Shown piece after piece: positions 1 through 8,205 of a DNA stretch of 64,000 bases. The translations under genes and the position numbers were made by a program. Numbering within the stretch: position 1 is the stretch's first letter; every line of letters starts with the position of its first letter. The notes below the pieces were generated by a model. The model was not told the origin of the DNA. It saw only the letters and a program-made list of their open reading frames with translations, and made no database searches. The DNA is taken from assembly GCA_017557425.1 (NCBI GenBank), contig JAFYYU010000016.1:124001-188000 (forward strand), given 5' to 3'. The DNA is from Muribaculaceae bacterium (GTDB taxonomy: Bacteria > Bacteroidota > Bacteroidia > Bacteroidales > Muribaculaceae).

Positions 1-729
1 TTCGGCCGCAGCCAGGGTTACTCGTTCACGGGCAAGATGGGCTACATGCCCTATGCCCAAGACCGTTACTGGGGCTTGTACCTGGGCGGCAAGGGCTCTT
101 ATCGCACACCCAAGACCGACATGGCTACCAACGAGTACGGAGGCGTGCGTTACAGTACCCGCAATGCCACGAGCATCAACCGTAAGAAATACCTGGACAC
201 TGACGTCATCCCCAATGTTGACCATGAGTGGCTGTATGGTCTTGAAGGTGCCGCCTATTATGGACCGGCCCGTATCCAGAGTGAGTGGATCCGCAGCCAT
301 GTATCGGCAACAAACAGCTACAACTTCGGTGGTTGGTATGTTCATGCCACTTACCTGCTGTTGGGTGGCCAGCAGCGATTCAACGTCGCTGAGGGCGAGT
401 TCACGCAGCCTTCGAGCGGCCGCAAGTGGGGCGACATCGAGTTGGCCCTGCGCTATGACTACCTGGACCTGAACGATGGCAGCATCTATGGTGGCTCGGG
501 TGAGAACTATACCGCTGGTGTGAATTTCTATCTGGGTAACTCTGTTAAGATTGCCCTTAACTACCAGTATTCCAACAACGACCGCTATGCCAACGGCAAG
601 GGCAAACTCTTCATCGGCCACGATGCCAACGGTGCGCCCACGACCGATTTTACCAAGGCCGTTGAAGCCAAGGGCAAGGGCGGTGTGAACTATCACATGC
701 TGGGCCTGCGTTTCGAGATTGACTTCTAA
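1..729 (+). CDS. Phosphate-selective porin O/P-type outer-membrane beta-barrel, 5' truncated by window edge
   Basis: The frame is open from base 1 and ends at 729, so only the last 242 or so residues are present and the start lies outside the window. The visible part is a run of alternating aromatic and polar strands (for example GYMPYAQDRYWGLYLGGKGS and IELALRYDYLDLNDGS) and it closes with LGLRFEIDF, a typical C-terminal barrel strand ending in Phe. The Tyr-rich strands and the late YTAGVNFYLGNSVKIALNYQ stretch resemble the OprO/OprP (Pfam Porin_O_P) family, which moves phosphate or polyphosphate across the outer membrane. A lamin-tail lipoprotein follows about 30 bp downstream, then two triphosphate-tunnel proteins, suggesting one transcription unit. 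The family call rests on strand pattern and context. The substrate is inferred. Confidence 0.8.
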   Translation, partial: FGRSQGYSFTGKMGYMPYAQDRYWGLYLGGKGSYRTPKTDMATNEYGGVRYSTRNATSINRKKYLDTDVIPNVDHEWLYGLEGAAYYGPARIQSEWIRSHVSATNSYNFGGWYVHATYLLLGGQQRFNVAEGEFTQPSSGRKWGDIELALRYDYLDLNDGSIYGGSGENYTAGVNFYLGNSVKIALNYQYSNNDRYANGKGKLFIGHDANGAPTTDFTKAVEAKGKGGVNYHMLGLRFEIDF

Positions 730-759
730 TGGATAATGAATTTAAAGAAAGATACGACA

Positions 760-1602
760 ATGAAAAAGATACAATTAGCACTCATGCTCATGGCCGCGAT
801 GCTGCTGGCCACATCATGTGTAGAGGATAAAGTGTATGAGGGACCGTCGAAAATTGAGGCTGTCAGCATGCTGCCCGAGGCCCCGACTTCGTTTGACGAT
901 GTTGTGGTTACCGCGACTGTTTCAGGTCTGCAGGCTGTGAAAACAGCGACGCTGAATTATAAAGCCGGCTCGACGGCTGGGAACTTGCCCATGAGCGGCA
1001 ATGGAAATACCTGGTCGGCCACCATTCCTGCCCAGCCTGACGGAACCAAGGTAACCTATACCGTTACCTTTGTCAACGAAGCAGGTTATACTACGGTATC
1101 TCCCGAGAAGGAATACACCGTTGGCGACAAACCGTCGGATTTCACCAAGCTGGTACTGAATGAGCTTTATGCCGCTGCCGACGCCGATGCCGAGAAGTTC
1201 ATTGAGCTGTATAACAACGGCGATGATCCCATCAAGCTCAAGGATGTCATCATCAAGAAGGACGAGAATGAGGTTTGGAAGGGTCTGGCTGGTGAGGTCA
1301 TCATGGGCCACAGCTATTTCACTATCGTTGGCGCCAAGGGTACCACCGAGCGCGGTATCTCCAGCGGTTTCTCCAACAAGAAGAGCGTCCTCATCGAGCT
1401 GTATGATCCCAACAACAACCTGGTCGACAAATTCCAGCGTGGCGAGAAGGAAGATGCTTGGGGCAACCAGTCGCTGGCCAAGGTGACCGGCTCGTGGAGC
1501 CGCTGTCCCAACGGCACGGGCAAGTACATGATCACTGACGTGACCACCCTGGGTGCCAAGAATCCCGACTCGGGTACCGAGGATCCCACTGTAGTTCAAT
1601 AA
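760..1602 (+). CDS. Lipoprotein with lamin-tail domain (LTD)
   Basis: The frame also opens at 736, but ATG 760 gives a clean lipoprotein signal (MKKIQLALMLMAAMLLATSC) with the lipobox Cys at residue 20, so 760 is preferred. The product is 280 residues. Residues about 30-120 look like an Ig-like or Y_Y_Y-type beta sandwich (VTATVSGLQAVKTATLNY, then VTYTVTFVNEAGY). Residues about 130-255 match a lamin-tail domain, with LVLNELYAAADADAEKFIELYN at its start and a core ending near WSRCPNGTGKY. LTD domains in bacteria are usually on surface or secreted proteins and act as binding modules. The partner here is unknown. The gene sits between the porin and two CYTH-type genes, which suggests a surface role tied to the porin. 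Confidence 0.85.
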   Translation: MKKIQLALMLMAAMLLATSCVEDKVYEGPSKIEAVSMLPEAPTSFDDVVVTATVSGLQAVKTATLNYKAGSTAGNLPMSGNGNTWSATIPAQPDGTKVTYTVTFVNEAGYTTVSPEKEYTVGDKPSDFTKLVLNELYAAADADAEKFIELYNNGDDPIKLKDVIIKKDENEVWKGLAGEVIMGHSYFTIVGAKGTTERGISSGFSNKKSVLIELYDPNNNLVDKFQRGEKEDAWGNQSLAKVTGSWSRCPNGTGKYMITDVTTLGAKNPDSGTEDPTVVQ

Positions 1603-1633
1603 GTTTAACCTCAAAATCATATTATCATCGAAA

Positions 1634-2278
1634 ATGGCAAAAGAAGAATTGAAAATTGGTGAAATCTCAAAACCGCGTTTTGAATTTCGTAGTTTTGGAC
1701 GTTGCTTCTGCGAGGCCAGCAAGCGCATGGCGCGCTTGAGCACCCCCGTGCCCGAAAAGGTGTGGGAGCGTCACAGCACCGAGACCTATATCGTGAGCCG
1801 CACCAATGACGTGAACAACACCAAGATCCGCGACGGCAAGATGGACATCAAGACCTATGTCCAGACTGTTGACGGACTGGAGCAGTGGAACCCCCTAATG
1901 AAGGGCGAGTTTCCCATCGCTGCCCAAGTGCTGCGTGACGAGGTGTTCCCCGCCTTCAAGGTGGACGGCATGCCCGAACTGACCAAGGACACCTACACCC
2001 TGGAGGAGTTCCTGGACATGATTAACGCGCATCCCGACCTGCAGGCCGTCACCGTGGAGAAGATCCGCTTTGGCTACATGGTGAACGACACCATCTGCGA
2101 GACGGGCGACGTCTATATCAACGGTGCCCTGGTCAAGACCATCAATTCGGAGTCCACCGAGGTCGAGGACATCAAGAAGACCCTCGCCGACGTGGGGCTG
2201 GAAGGTGTTGAGAACATCAACTACCTGCAGGCCATCAAGCGTGTGATTGGCATGATTAACAAACCCTTAGCAAATTAA
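1634..2278 (+). CDS. CYTH/triphosphate-tunnel-like protein, divergent
   Basis: A 214-residue cytoplasmic protein without signal peptide. I do not recognise it as a named family, but its strand order looks like the triphosphate tunnel fold: an FEFRSFG strand near residue 16, a KIRDGKMDIKTYV strand near 63, and a C-terminal half (VEKIRFGYMVNDTICETGDV, then LEGVENINYLQAIKRV) resembling the closing strands and helix of CYTH enzymes. The usual N-terminal ExExK motif is not present, so a standard triphosphatase is not supported. It is separated by 6 bp from a true CYTH gene, and both begin with MAKE, so the two may act together. The fold assignment is an inference from motif spacing. Confidence 0.5.
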   Translation: MAKEELKIGEISKPRFEFRSFGRCFCEASKRMARLSTPVPEKVWERHSTETYIVSRTNDVNNTKIRDGKMDIKTYVQTVDGLEQWNPLMKGEFPIAAQVLRDEVFPAFKVDGMPELTKDTYTLEEFLDMINAHPDLQAVTVEKIRFGYMVNDTICETGDVYINGALVKTINSESTEVEDIKKTLADVGLEGVENINYLQAIKRVIGMINKPLAN

Positions 2279-2284
2279 ACGGAT

Positions 2285-2755
2285 ATGGCAAAAGAGATTG
2301 AAAGAAAATTTCTTGTGAAGGGTGACTTCAAGGACGAGGCCTTTAAGGCCACGCGCATCACCCAGGGTTACCTGAGCTCGGTTCCCGAGCGCACGGTACG
2401 TGTCCGCGTCAAGGGCGACAAGGGTTTCATCACCATCAAGGGCATCGGCAATGCCAGCGGTGCGAGCCGCTATGAGTGGGAGAAGGAAATCCCCGTCGAG
2501 GAGGTGAAGGAGCTGCTGCTCATCTGCGAGCCCGGCGTGATCGACAAGACGCGCTATCTGGTTAAGGCGGGCGAATTCACCTTTGAGGTGGACGAGTTCT
2601 ACGGCGACAACGAGGGCCTCACAGTGGCCGAGGTGGAGCTGCCCGACGAGAACGCCGCCTTTGAGCGCCCCGAGTGGCTGGGCGAGGAGGTTACCGGCGA
2701 CCCGCGCTATTACAATTCCATGCTCATGAAGAATCCCTTCAAGAACTGGAAATAA
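2285..2755 (+). CDS. CYTH-domain triphosphate tunnel metalloenzyme
   Basis: 156 residues, full length for a compact CYTH protein. The N-terminus has the diagnostic ExExK motif (E4, E6, K8 in MAKEIERKFLV). It is followed by Arg/Lys-rich inward strands (RVRVKGDKGFITIKG) and acidic strands (FTFEVDEF, then TVAEVELPDE), giving the charged tunnel that binds a triphosphate and divalent metal. Family members hydrolyse inorganic triphosphate, and some use ATP, thiamine triphosphate or polyphosphate. The exact substrate cannot be read from sequence. The start follows the preceding gene by 6 bp, so the genes are probably cotranscribed. A strong hairpin terminator follows the stop. Confidence 0.93.
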   Translation: MAKEIERKFLVKGDFKDEAFKATRITQGYLSSVPERTVRVRVKGDKGFITIKGIGNASGASRYEWEKEIPVEEVKELLLICEPGVIDKTRYLVKAGEFTFEVDEFYGDNEGLTVAEVELPDENAAFERPEWLGEEVTGDPRYYNSMLMKNPFKNWK

Positions 2756-2772
2756 ACGTTGACTAATTCATC

Positions 2773-2814
2773 AGGTGGCGCGCGACAGCACGCCGTGCGC
2801 CACCTTTTTCTTTT
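2773..2814 (+). terminator. Intrinsic terminator after the CYTH gene
   Basis: Perfect 9-bp inverted arms (2773-2781 and 2797-2805, AGGTGGCGC / GCGCCACCT) are followed by a T-rich tract TTTTTCTTTT. It ends the porin-to-CYTH transcript and separates it from the DASS gene 27 bp further on, unless readthrough occurs. Confidence 0.85.
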
Positions 2815-2840
2815 AAGACCAAATAACCAAAATAACCAAA

Positions 2841-4559
2841 ATGGCTGAAGAGCGAATCGACCAGCAACAGGCTTTTGACCCGCTGGACATGAACAACTAC
2901 CGGATTGAGAAGCTGCCCAAGATGCAGAAGTCCGGTTTTGAGAAGATATTACAGCGCATTGGTGCGCCGCTGGCAATACTGGCGTTCATTGCCATCTATT
3001 GGCTGGCGGACATCCCGTTTATCAATGGGATTGATACCAATAGCGAGACCACGACGCTCACCGAGTCGGCCATGAAGCGCTATGACCAGATCGAGACGGC
3101 CCAGCTCAAGGACTTGAAGACGGCCGACGGCGAGCAGGTCAAAGCCGAGGATCTCACCGAGCAACAGCAGGCCCAGCTCACCGATGCCACGCACAAGAAG
3201 TTTGTGCGCATCAACTATGCGATGCTGGCCATCTTTGTCGCTGCGATTATCCTGTGGATCAGCGAGGCGATACCCAATTACCTCACATCGCTCATCGTGA
3301 TCCTGTCCATTGTGCTAACGGGCATCACCACCGACAAGACGGCCTATGCCCAGTTGGGTCATCCGGTGATGTGGCTCAACATCCTGTCGTTTATCCTGGC
3401 GAGTATGCTGGTCAAGACGCAGGTGGCCAAGCGATTTGCCATCTGGTTCGTGCTCAAGTTCGGCAAGAATGCCAGCGGCATCATGATCAGCTTCATCGTC
3501 ATCAATCTGGTGCTGTCGGCCTTCATCTCGGCAACGACGGCCAAGGCCGCTATCTTGTTGCCCATCTTCATGGTCATCGCGGCCATCTATGGCGCCACGG
3601 GCGGCAAAAACCGCAACAACTTCGGCCGTAACCTGATTTTGCAGAACCTGTTCCAGATCAATTTGGGCGCCAATGCCTTCCTGACGGGTTCGGGTGCCAC
3701 GCTGTTGGCGGGCTCGCTCATCGCCGGCGCCTTGGGCATCGGTGCATTCAGCTACCAGGACTGGTTCAAGGCCGCCTTCCCGATGAACGTGCTGCTCATC
3801 TTCATCGGCTGGTTTGTGGGCTCCAAGATTTTCTTCCCGCTCAAGAAGGAAGAACGTGTGCCCCAGATTGCCGGCGGCATGGACCGCCTGCGTGACGAGC
3901 TCAAGAAACTGGGCAAAATGAAACCCGAGGAATACAAGGCCATTGCCATCTTTGTTGTCGTGCTCCTGCTCTGGGCGACCGACAAGCAGCACGGCATCAA
4001 CCAGACCGCGGTAGCCTTTATGGGTGCTGTGGTGGCACTGCTGCCAGGCGTTGGCGTGGTCAAGTGGAACGATGTGGACATCCCTTGGCACCTGTTGCTG
4101 TTCTCGGCGGGTGCTTATACGCTGGGAGCCGGCCTGGATGCCACGGGCCTGCCCGGCACGTTGGTTGACACGTTGTTTGCCAGCCTGGGCATTACCCAGT
4201 CCACTCCGTTCTGGGCGATTTACCTGATACTGACGGCGGGCATGCTCTTGTTCTCGTTGATCTTCCAGTCCAAGACGATGCTCACGCTCATCTTCATCCC
4301 CATCGCCATCGGTGTGGCCCAGAAAAACGGCTATCCCATCATGAGCCTGGCCTTCCCCGTGGCGATGCTGGTGGGCCACGTCTATGTGCTACCGTTCAAC
4401 AGCAAGCCCGCTGCGTTGCTCTACACGACTAACCAGTATAGCTGGAGCGATACCTTCAAGTTCGGTATCACGATGATGTTCATCAGCTGGCTGATGATTA
4501 TCCTGTGGGGAGAGACCGTGCTGCGCTGGTTCGGCTACACCAGCGGCGTGTTCTTCTAA
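2841..4559 (+). CDS. DASS/SLC13 family sodium:anion symporter
   Basis: 572 residues with about 11-12 hydrophobic segments, inner membrane. The first membrane segment (LAILAFIAIYWLADI) is followed by a hydrophilic insert of roughly 60 residues rich in Asp, Glu and Gln (about residues 66-130). The conserved permease core then starts at INYAMLAIFVAAIILWISEAIP. Family features include ISATTAKAAILLPI near the first substrate/Na+ site and LIFQSKTMLTLIFIPIAIG in the second half. DASS carriers move sulfate, phosphate or di- and tricarboxylates with Na+. I cannot decide the substrate. It follows the porin/CYTH operon but sits behind a terminator, so shared function is a guess. The long insert between membrane segments 1 and 2 is unusual for the family. 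Confidence 0.88.
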   Translation: MAEERIDQQQAFDPLDMNNYRIEKLPKMQKSGFEKILQRIGAPLAILAFIAIYWLADIPFINGIDTNSETTTLTESAMKRYDQIETAQLKDLKTADGEQVKAEDLTEQQQAQLTDATHKKFVRINYAMLAIFVAAIILWISEAIPNYLTSLIVILSIVLTGITTDKTAYAQLGHPVMWLNILSFILASMLVKTQVAKRFAIWFVLKFGKNASGIMISFIVINLVLSAFISATTAKAAILLPIFMVIAAIYGATGGKNRNNFGRNLILQNLFQINLGANAFLTGSGATLLAGSLIAGALGIGAFSYQDWFKAAFPMNVLLIFIGWFVGSKIFFPLKKEERVPQIAGGMDRLRDELKKLGKMKPEEYKAIAIFVVVLLLWATDKQHGINQTAVAFMGAVVALLPGVGVVKWNDVDIPWHLLLFSAGAYTLGAGLDATGLPGTLVDTLFASLGITQSTPFWAIYLILTAGMLLFSLIFQSKTMLTLIFIPIAIGVAQKNGYPIMSLAFPVAMLVGHVYVLPFNSKPAALLYTTNQYSWSDTFKFGITMMFISWLMIILWGETVLRWFGYTSGVFF

Positions 4560-4584
4560 AGACTTCGGGAAATGATGCAAAAAA

Positions 4585-4613
4585 AGCAGCCTGACAGATT
4601 TTGTCGGGCTGCT
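4585..4613. terminator. Bidirectional intrinsic terminator
   Basis: 12-bp arms (4585-4596 and 4602-4613) with a 5-nt loop, a T-rich run on the + side (GTTATTTTA) and a run of A on the left, which becomes a T run on the minus strand. It lies between the converging DASS gene and the DUF2795 gene, so it can serve both. Confidence 0.85.
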
Positions 4614-4639
4614 GTTATTTTACTCTCTGAGTGATGTGG

Positions 4640-4864
4640 TTAATACTCGTCAGGGTCGAAGAAGAAGTCATCGTCGTTGGTCGGATAGTCCGGCCAGATG
4701 TCCTCGATGGACTCATAAGTGTCGCCTTCGTCTTCAATTTCCTGCAGGTTCTCTATCACCTCGAGAGGTGCGCCACTGCGCACGGCATAGTCGATGAGCT
4801 CGGCCTTGGTAGCGGGCCAGGGAGCGTCTTCGAGCTTGGTTGCCAGTTCAAGTGTCCAATACAT
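4640..4864 (-). CDS. DUF2795 family small protein
   Basis: 74 residues, very acidic (ends FFFDPDEY) and without signal peptide. The core (LEDAPWPATKAELIDYAVRS, then GAPLEVIENLQEIEDEG) matches the DUF2795 family, small conserved Bacteroidota proteins of unknown function that predict as compact helical domains. A TAnnTTTG promoter lies about 45 bp upstream. It has its own promoter upstream and a shared terminator downstream, so it is probably monocistronic. Confidence 0.85.
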   Translation of the reverse strand: MYWTLELATKLEDAPWPATKAELIDYAVRSGAPLEVIENLQEIEDEGDTYESIEDIWPDYPTNDDDFFFDPDEY

Positions 4865-4907
4865 AGTCTTATTTTATGAAAATATCCTGTTTTATTTGAA
4901 AATTGCG

Positions 4908-4915
4908 CAAAGGTA
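4908..4915 (-). promoter_or_regulatory. Bacteroidota -7 promoter box (TACCTTTG) for the DUF2795 gene
   Basis: On the minus strand TACCTTTG fits the TAnnTTTG consensus of the primary sigma factor of Bacteroidota and lies 43 bp before the ATG at 4864. Confidence 0.6.
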
Positions 4916-4931
4916 ATATAATTATTTAATA

Positions 4932-5489
4932 TCAGGCATTCTTATCCCAATAAATTTCTTCGACCTGGTTTTGGATGTTGTTATATCTTGCGAAAACAAA
5001 GAAGAAATCGCTCAACCGGTTCAGGTATTCCAGCACCAGCGGGTCAACGTGGGCGCTGTGTGTCAGCGTTACGACACGGCGCTCGGCGCGGCGTGTGATG
5101 GTGCGGCAGCGGTCGGCCGTGGCCGACAGGCGGGTGCCGCCAGGCAGTACGAAACCTGACATGGGCGGCAGTTCCTCGTTCATCTCGTCCATCTTCTTCT
5201 CCAGGGCGGTGATGTCTTCCTGCTTGACGCCATAGAGGGTGGCATCCTCACGGTCATTGGCCAGGTAGGCGCCGATATTGAACAGTTTGTTCTGCGCCTT
5301 GCGCAGCAGGGCAACGATGTCAGGGTCATCGAGTTTAGTGTTGTGCAGCAGCACGCCGATGTTGCTGTTCAGCTCATCGACAGTACCATAGGCCTCGACG
5401 CGAACGTCGTCCTTACTCACGCGGTTGCCGCTCACCAGCGACGTCATTCCCGCATCACCTGTGCGGGTATAAACTTTATTGATCATCAT
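4932..5489 (-). CDS. Cob(I)alamin adenosyltransferase, PduO type
   Basis: 185 residues, full length for PduO-type ATP:cob(I)alamin adenosyltransferase, which attaches the 5'-deoxyadenosyl group to corrinoids to make coenzyme B12. The N-terminal ATP-binding signature TRTGDAGMTSL (residues about 8-18) and the VEAYGTVDELNSNIG segment (about 31-45) are clear, and the C-terminal helix has RRAERRV...LNRLSDFFFVFAR, typical of the trimeric helical bundle. No other corrinoid gene and no cobalamin riboswitch were seen nearby. Bacteroidales usually rely on salvaged corrinoids for methylmalonyl-CoA mutase, which fits a stand-alone copy. Confidence 0.94.
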   Translation of the reverse strand: MMINKVYTRTGDAGMTSLVSGNRVSKDDVRVEAYGTVDELNSNIGVLLHNTKLDDPDIVALLRKAQNKLFNIGAYLANDREDATLYGVKQEDITALEKKMDEMNEELPPMSGFVLPGGTRLSATADRCRTITRRAERRVVTLTHSAHVDPLVLEYLNRLSDFFFVFARYNNIQNQVEEIYWDKNA

Positions 5490-5569
5490 GTCTAAATTTT
5501 ATGGTTTTCTTGTTCTTTTTTATTCTTAACGGATAATGCCCGTTAATGTTATGTCAGCGTAGCAAGAAA

Positions 5570-5604
5570 CGTGCCATTACATTCATGACTGACGTAATGG
5601 CACG
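5570..5604 (-). terminator. Hairpin downstream of the secreted repeat protein
   Basis: Perfect 11-bp arms (5570-5580 and 5594-5604) with a 13-nt loop lie 28 bp beyond the stop at 5633 and before the adenosyltransferase start. The minus-strand T tract is weak (TTTCTTG), so it may be a leaky terminator or a processed mRNA end. A smaller 7-bp hairpin is at 5526-5546. Confidence 0.55.
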
Positions 5605-5632
5605 ATAACCTGTTTTTTTGATTGGACTGAGT

Positions 5633-6751
5633 CTAGAACCTGAAGATGTCGCAGAAGATGATGGCCACGGCCCATTCATAAGGACGCACATCACAGTAGC
5701 CGAGCGTCTTCGAGTCTTTGCTCATGTCTATACGTCCTCCGGCATGGACCTCGGCGACTGTAGCGTTGGACCCCGGAACTGAGATGGAGCCGCCGCTGCT
5801 CACTGTGGCTACCAAGGTACTGCCTTTATAGATGTCACCCATGTTGATTCGGCCGATTGTACTGCCAGAGCCGTCCTTGATGTCACCGCTGCCTTTCGGG
5901 AGCTGACCAATTTTGTTGTGTGCCCAGTTATAGACCACACCGTTGGCATCAACATAGCCACAGCGGCTGCCGCCCTTTTCGATGGTCCATTCCTGGACTT
6001 TCTTGGGCTTTGCGGTATTATTGCTGCTGGCCTGTTTGGTGCTGGCTTGCTGGGAGCTGGTTTTGTTGCTGTTGGCCTGTTGGGCTGCTGCTGCCGCTTG
6101 TCTTGCCTTAGCCTCCTCGGCAGCCTTTAATCTGGCTTCCTCGGCTTGTTTTCTTTGCTGTTCGGCGCGCAGTTTCTCCTCTTTGGCCTTTTCAATCGCG
6201 GTGGTGATGCCTTGCTTGTCATTCAAAATCCCGAAGAAGATATAGGCGGCTATCTGCCTGTCGATGCCTGGGGCTTTGCCTATTGTCTTGCCCAAGAACG
6301 AAACATTGCCGGCATAGTCAATCTGTCCGATGGTTTCACCGTCCATCATCACGTCGCCATTGGCTGCGAGAGTCAGTTGGGTGGAGCTGTTGTGGCAGTT
6401 GATCACGCCTCCGTCATGCACGGAACCCACTTTGCTGCCGTCATCATACTTCACGTCACCGTTTTTCTCGATGGTATAGACAATATTTTTTCCGCTAAGC
6501 TTTCCCTCTATGTGGCGGTCTTCTAAGACAATCTTGTTGTTCTTGCTGCGATAGAAACCCTTGTAGGCATCCATGAAATAGAAATCAACATCGCCGTTGA
6601 CCTTCTTGATGCCTTCGTCGACCTTCTCCTTGACTTCCTTGGCTTTATTCAGGGCATTCTTGCCTTTATTGATCAGGCCGCCAAGCTGAGCCTGGGCTGG
6701 CAGGCAACACAACATTGCTACTATCAGCACAATAAATCCTGTACGTTTCAT
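5633..6751 (-). CDS. Secreted repeat protein with central coiled coil, unknown function
   Basis: 372 residues with a Sec signal peptide (MKRTGFIVLIVAMLCCLPAQAQ). I do not recognise the family. Residues about 30-165 and 255-360 carry short beta-type repeats built around Gly, such as VGSVHDGGVI, IGQIDYAGNV, IGRINMGDIY and VAEVHAGGRI, each of the form (I/V)GxVxxxGxI. Between them is an Ala/Glu/Lys/Gln helix with EEKLRAEQQRKQAEEARLKA, then a low-complexity Ser/Gln/Asn linker. The pattern suggests two halves of a beta-solenoid or meander joined by a coiled coil. Periplasmic or surface location is inferred from the signal peptide. It appears monocistronic, with its own TAACTTTG promoter. Confidence 0.75.
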   Translation of the reverse strand: MKRTGFIVLIVAMLCCLPAQAQLGGLINKGKNALNKAKEVKEKVDEGIKKVNGDVDFYFMDAYKGFYRSKNNKIVLEDRHIEGKLSGKNIVYTIEKNGDVKYDDGSKVGSVHDGGVINCHNSSTQLTLAANGDVMMDGETIGQIDYAGNVSFLGKTIGKAPGIDRQIAAYIFFGILNDKQGITTAIEKAKEEKLRAEQQRKQAEEARLKAAEEAKARQAAAAAQQANSNKTSSQQASTKQASSNNTAKPKKVQEWTIEKGGSRCGYVDANGVVYNWAHNKIGQLPKGSGDIKDGSGSTIGRINMGDIYKGSTLVATVSSGGSISVPGSNATVAEVHAGGRIDMSKDSKTLGYCDVRPYEWAVAIIFCDIFRF

Positions 6752-6789
6752 ATTATTTCATTTAGTGGTTAATGCTATAGGAGTTGCAG

Positions 6790-6797
6790 CAAAGTTA
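6790..6797 (-). promoter_or_regulatory. -7 promoter box (TAACTTTG) for the secreted repeat protein
   Basis: Minus-strand TAACTTTG matches TAnnTTTG and lies 38 bp before the ATG at 6751. Confidence 0.55.
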
Positions 6798-6845
6798 GTC
6801 AATTATTTTGGTTTTATATGCCTTTTGACAGATTATTTCTTGTTT

Positions 6846-8201
6846 TTAGAGCAATAGGGCCGCGGCCAGGGCGATAATCGCAATGGCGGTGATTCCCATG
6901 ATCAGGGTCATCAGCGTCATGGTGCGGTAACCGTCGCGGGCCTTGATGCCGCCAAAGCCGGTCACTACCCAGAAGTAGCTGTCGTTGGCGTGCGACACGG
7001 TCATGGCGCCGGCACCGATGGCCATCACCACGAGGGCTGCGGCAAGAGGGCTTGTGAAGCCCAGCGCGTTCATCATCGACCCCGAGTCGCTGAACAGGCC
7101 CATCATGCTCGCCGTGGTCGTGATGGCCACTGTCGATGAGCCCTGGGCCGACTTCAGGATGGCGGCGATGAGGAAGGGGAATACCACGCCGAGGGCTTTG
7201 AGCGAATCGCCGGATTCCTTGATGATATCCACAAAACCGCTGGCCACGACCACGGCGCCGAGCACGCCGCCGGCAGCAGTGATGAAGATGATGGGGCCCG
7301 CGGTCTTGAGCGACGATTGGGTGATGTCATAGAACTGGCCTGTCATCTTTTGCTGCATCAGCAGCGGCAGGCAGGACAGCAGCGCGATCATCAGGGCGAC
7401 GGTGGGTTTGCCCAGGAAAGTGAATACCGTTGCCACATTCTCCGGCAGGTTTGTCATTGCAGCGATACTGCCTAGCGCCATCAGCACGATGGGCAGGATA
7501 ATGGGCAGGAATGCCAATGTCGCATTGACCCTCGATGGTTGATTCTCAGAGTTCTCCGAGATCTCCGAGATCTCCGAGTTCTCTCCAACATGGCCGAAGC
7601 GTCCGGCAAAAAAGTAGGCGGGAATGAGCGACAGGAGCGAGATCACGGCACCCAGGCCGATTACGAGCAGCAGGTTGTTTTCAAGGCCCACCATGCCGGC
7701 AGCCGCTACGGGGCCTGGCGTGGGAGGAATGAACACATGCGAGGCAAACAAGCCCGCCGCCAGTGCTAGCATCAGCGGCACGGGCGAAGTGCCCGACCGC
7801 CCGGCCAGCGACTTGCCGATGGGGCTGACCAGCACAAATCCGCTGTCACAGAACACCGGTATCGACACAATCCAGCCAATGAGCATCATCGCCAGGCGCG
7901 GATGGCGTTTACCTACAACACGCTCTACCGAACGGGCCAGCGCCACGGCCCCGCCGGTATGCTCCAGGACGCTGCCGATGAGCGTACCGAAGATAATCAC
8001 CAGGGCGATGCCGCTGAACACGCCACCGAAGCCTTTGCCAATCACATCAGGGATGTCCTTGAACGGAACACCCAGCAACACAGCCAACAGTATCGCTGTG
8101 CCCAGTATCGCCAGGAACGGATGAACCTTCCATCGCGCGATAGCCACCACCATCAGGATGATGGCCGCCGCAAACAGTAATAATGTGCTTATCGTTGTCA
8201 T
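6846..8201 (-). CDS. GntP family gluconate:H+ symporter-type permease
   Basis: 451 residues from the ATG at 8201. An in-frame ATG at 8219 is upstream of the promoter box and is therefore unlikely. About 12 membrane segments are present. Family markers include GTLIGSVLEHTGGA, SIPVFCDSGFVLVSPI, the FIPPTPGPVAAA motif, KSAQGSSTVA and SHANDSYFWVVTGF, all typical of GntP carriers that import gluconate or related sugar acids with protons. A cytoplasmic loop near residue 215 holds a Ser/Glu-rich repeat encoded by three 9-bp units (about 7552-7586). No sugar-acid catabolic gene is adjacent, so the substrate remains open. Confidence 0.95.
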   Translation of the reverse strand: MTTISTLLLFAAAIILMVVAIARWKVHPFLAILGTAILLAVLLGVPFKDIPDVIGKGFGGVFSGIALVIIFGTLIGSVLEHTGGAVALARSVERVVGKRHPRLAMMLIGWIVSIPVFCDSGFVLVSPIGKSLAGRSGTSPVPLMLALAAGLFASHVFIPPTPGPVAAAGMVGLENNLLLVIGLGAVISLLSLIPAYFFAGRFGHVGENSEISEISENSENQPSRVNATLAFLPIILPIVLMALGSIAAMTNLPENVATVFTFLGKPTVALMIALLSCLPLLMQQKMTGQFYDITQSSLKTAGPIIFITAAGGVLGAVVVASGFVDIIKESGDSLKALGVVFPFLIAAILKSAQGSSTVAITTTASMMGLFSDSGSMMNALGFTSPLAAALVVMAIGAGAMTVSHANDSYFWVVTGFGGIKARDGYRTMTLMTLIMGITAIAIIALAAALLL

Positions 8202-8205
8202 ACCG

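Noticed and set aside
3315-4379. 354-residue His/Gln-rich minus frame
   Set aside because: Antisense shadow of the DASS gene.
5490-5632. Cobalamin riboswitch before the adenosyltransferase
   Set aside because: The region is only 143 bp, holds two simple hairpins and has no B12-box-like sequence.
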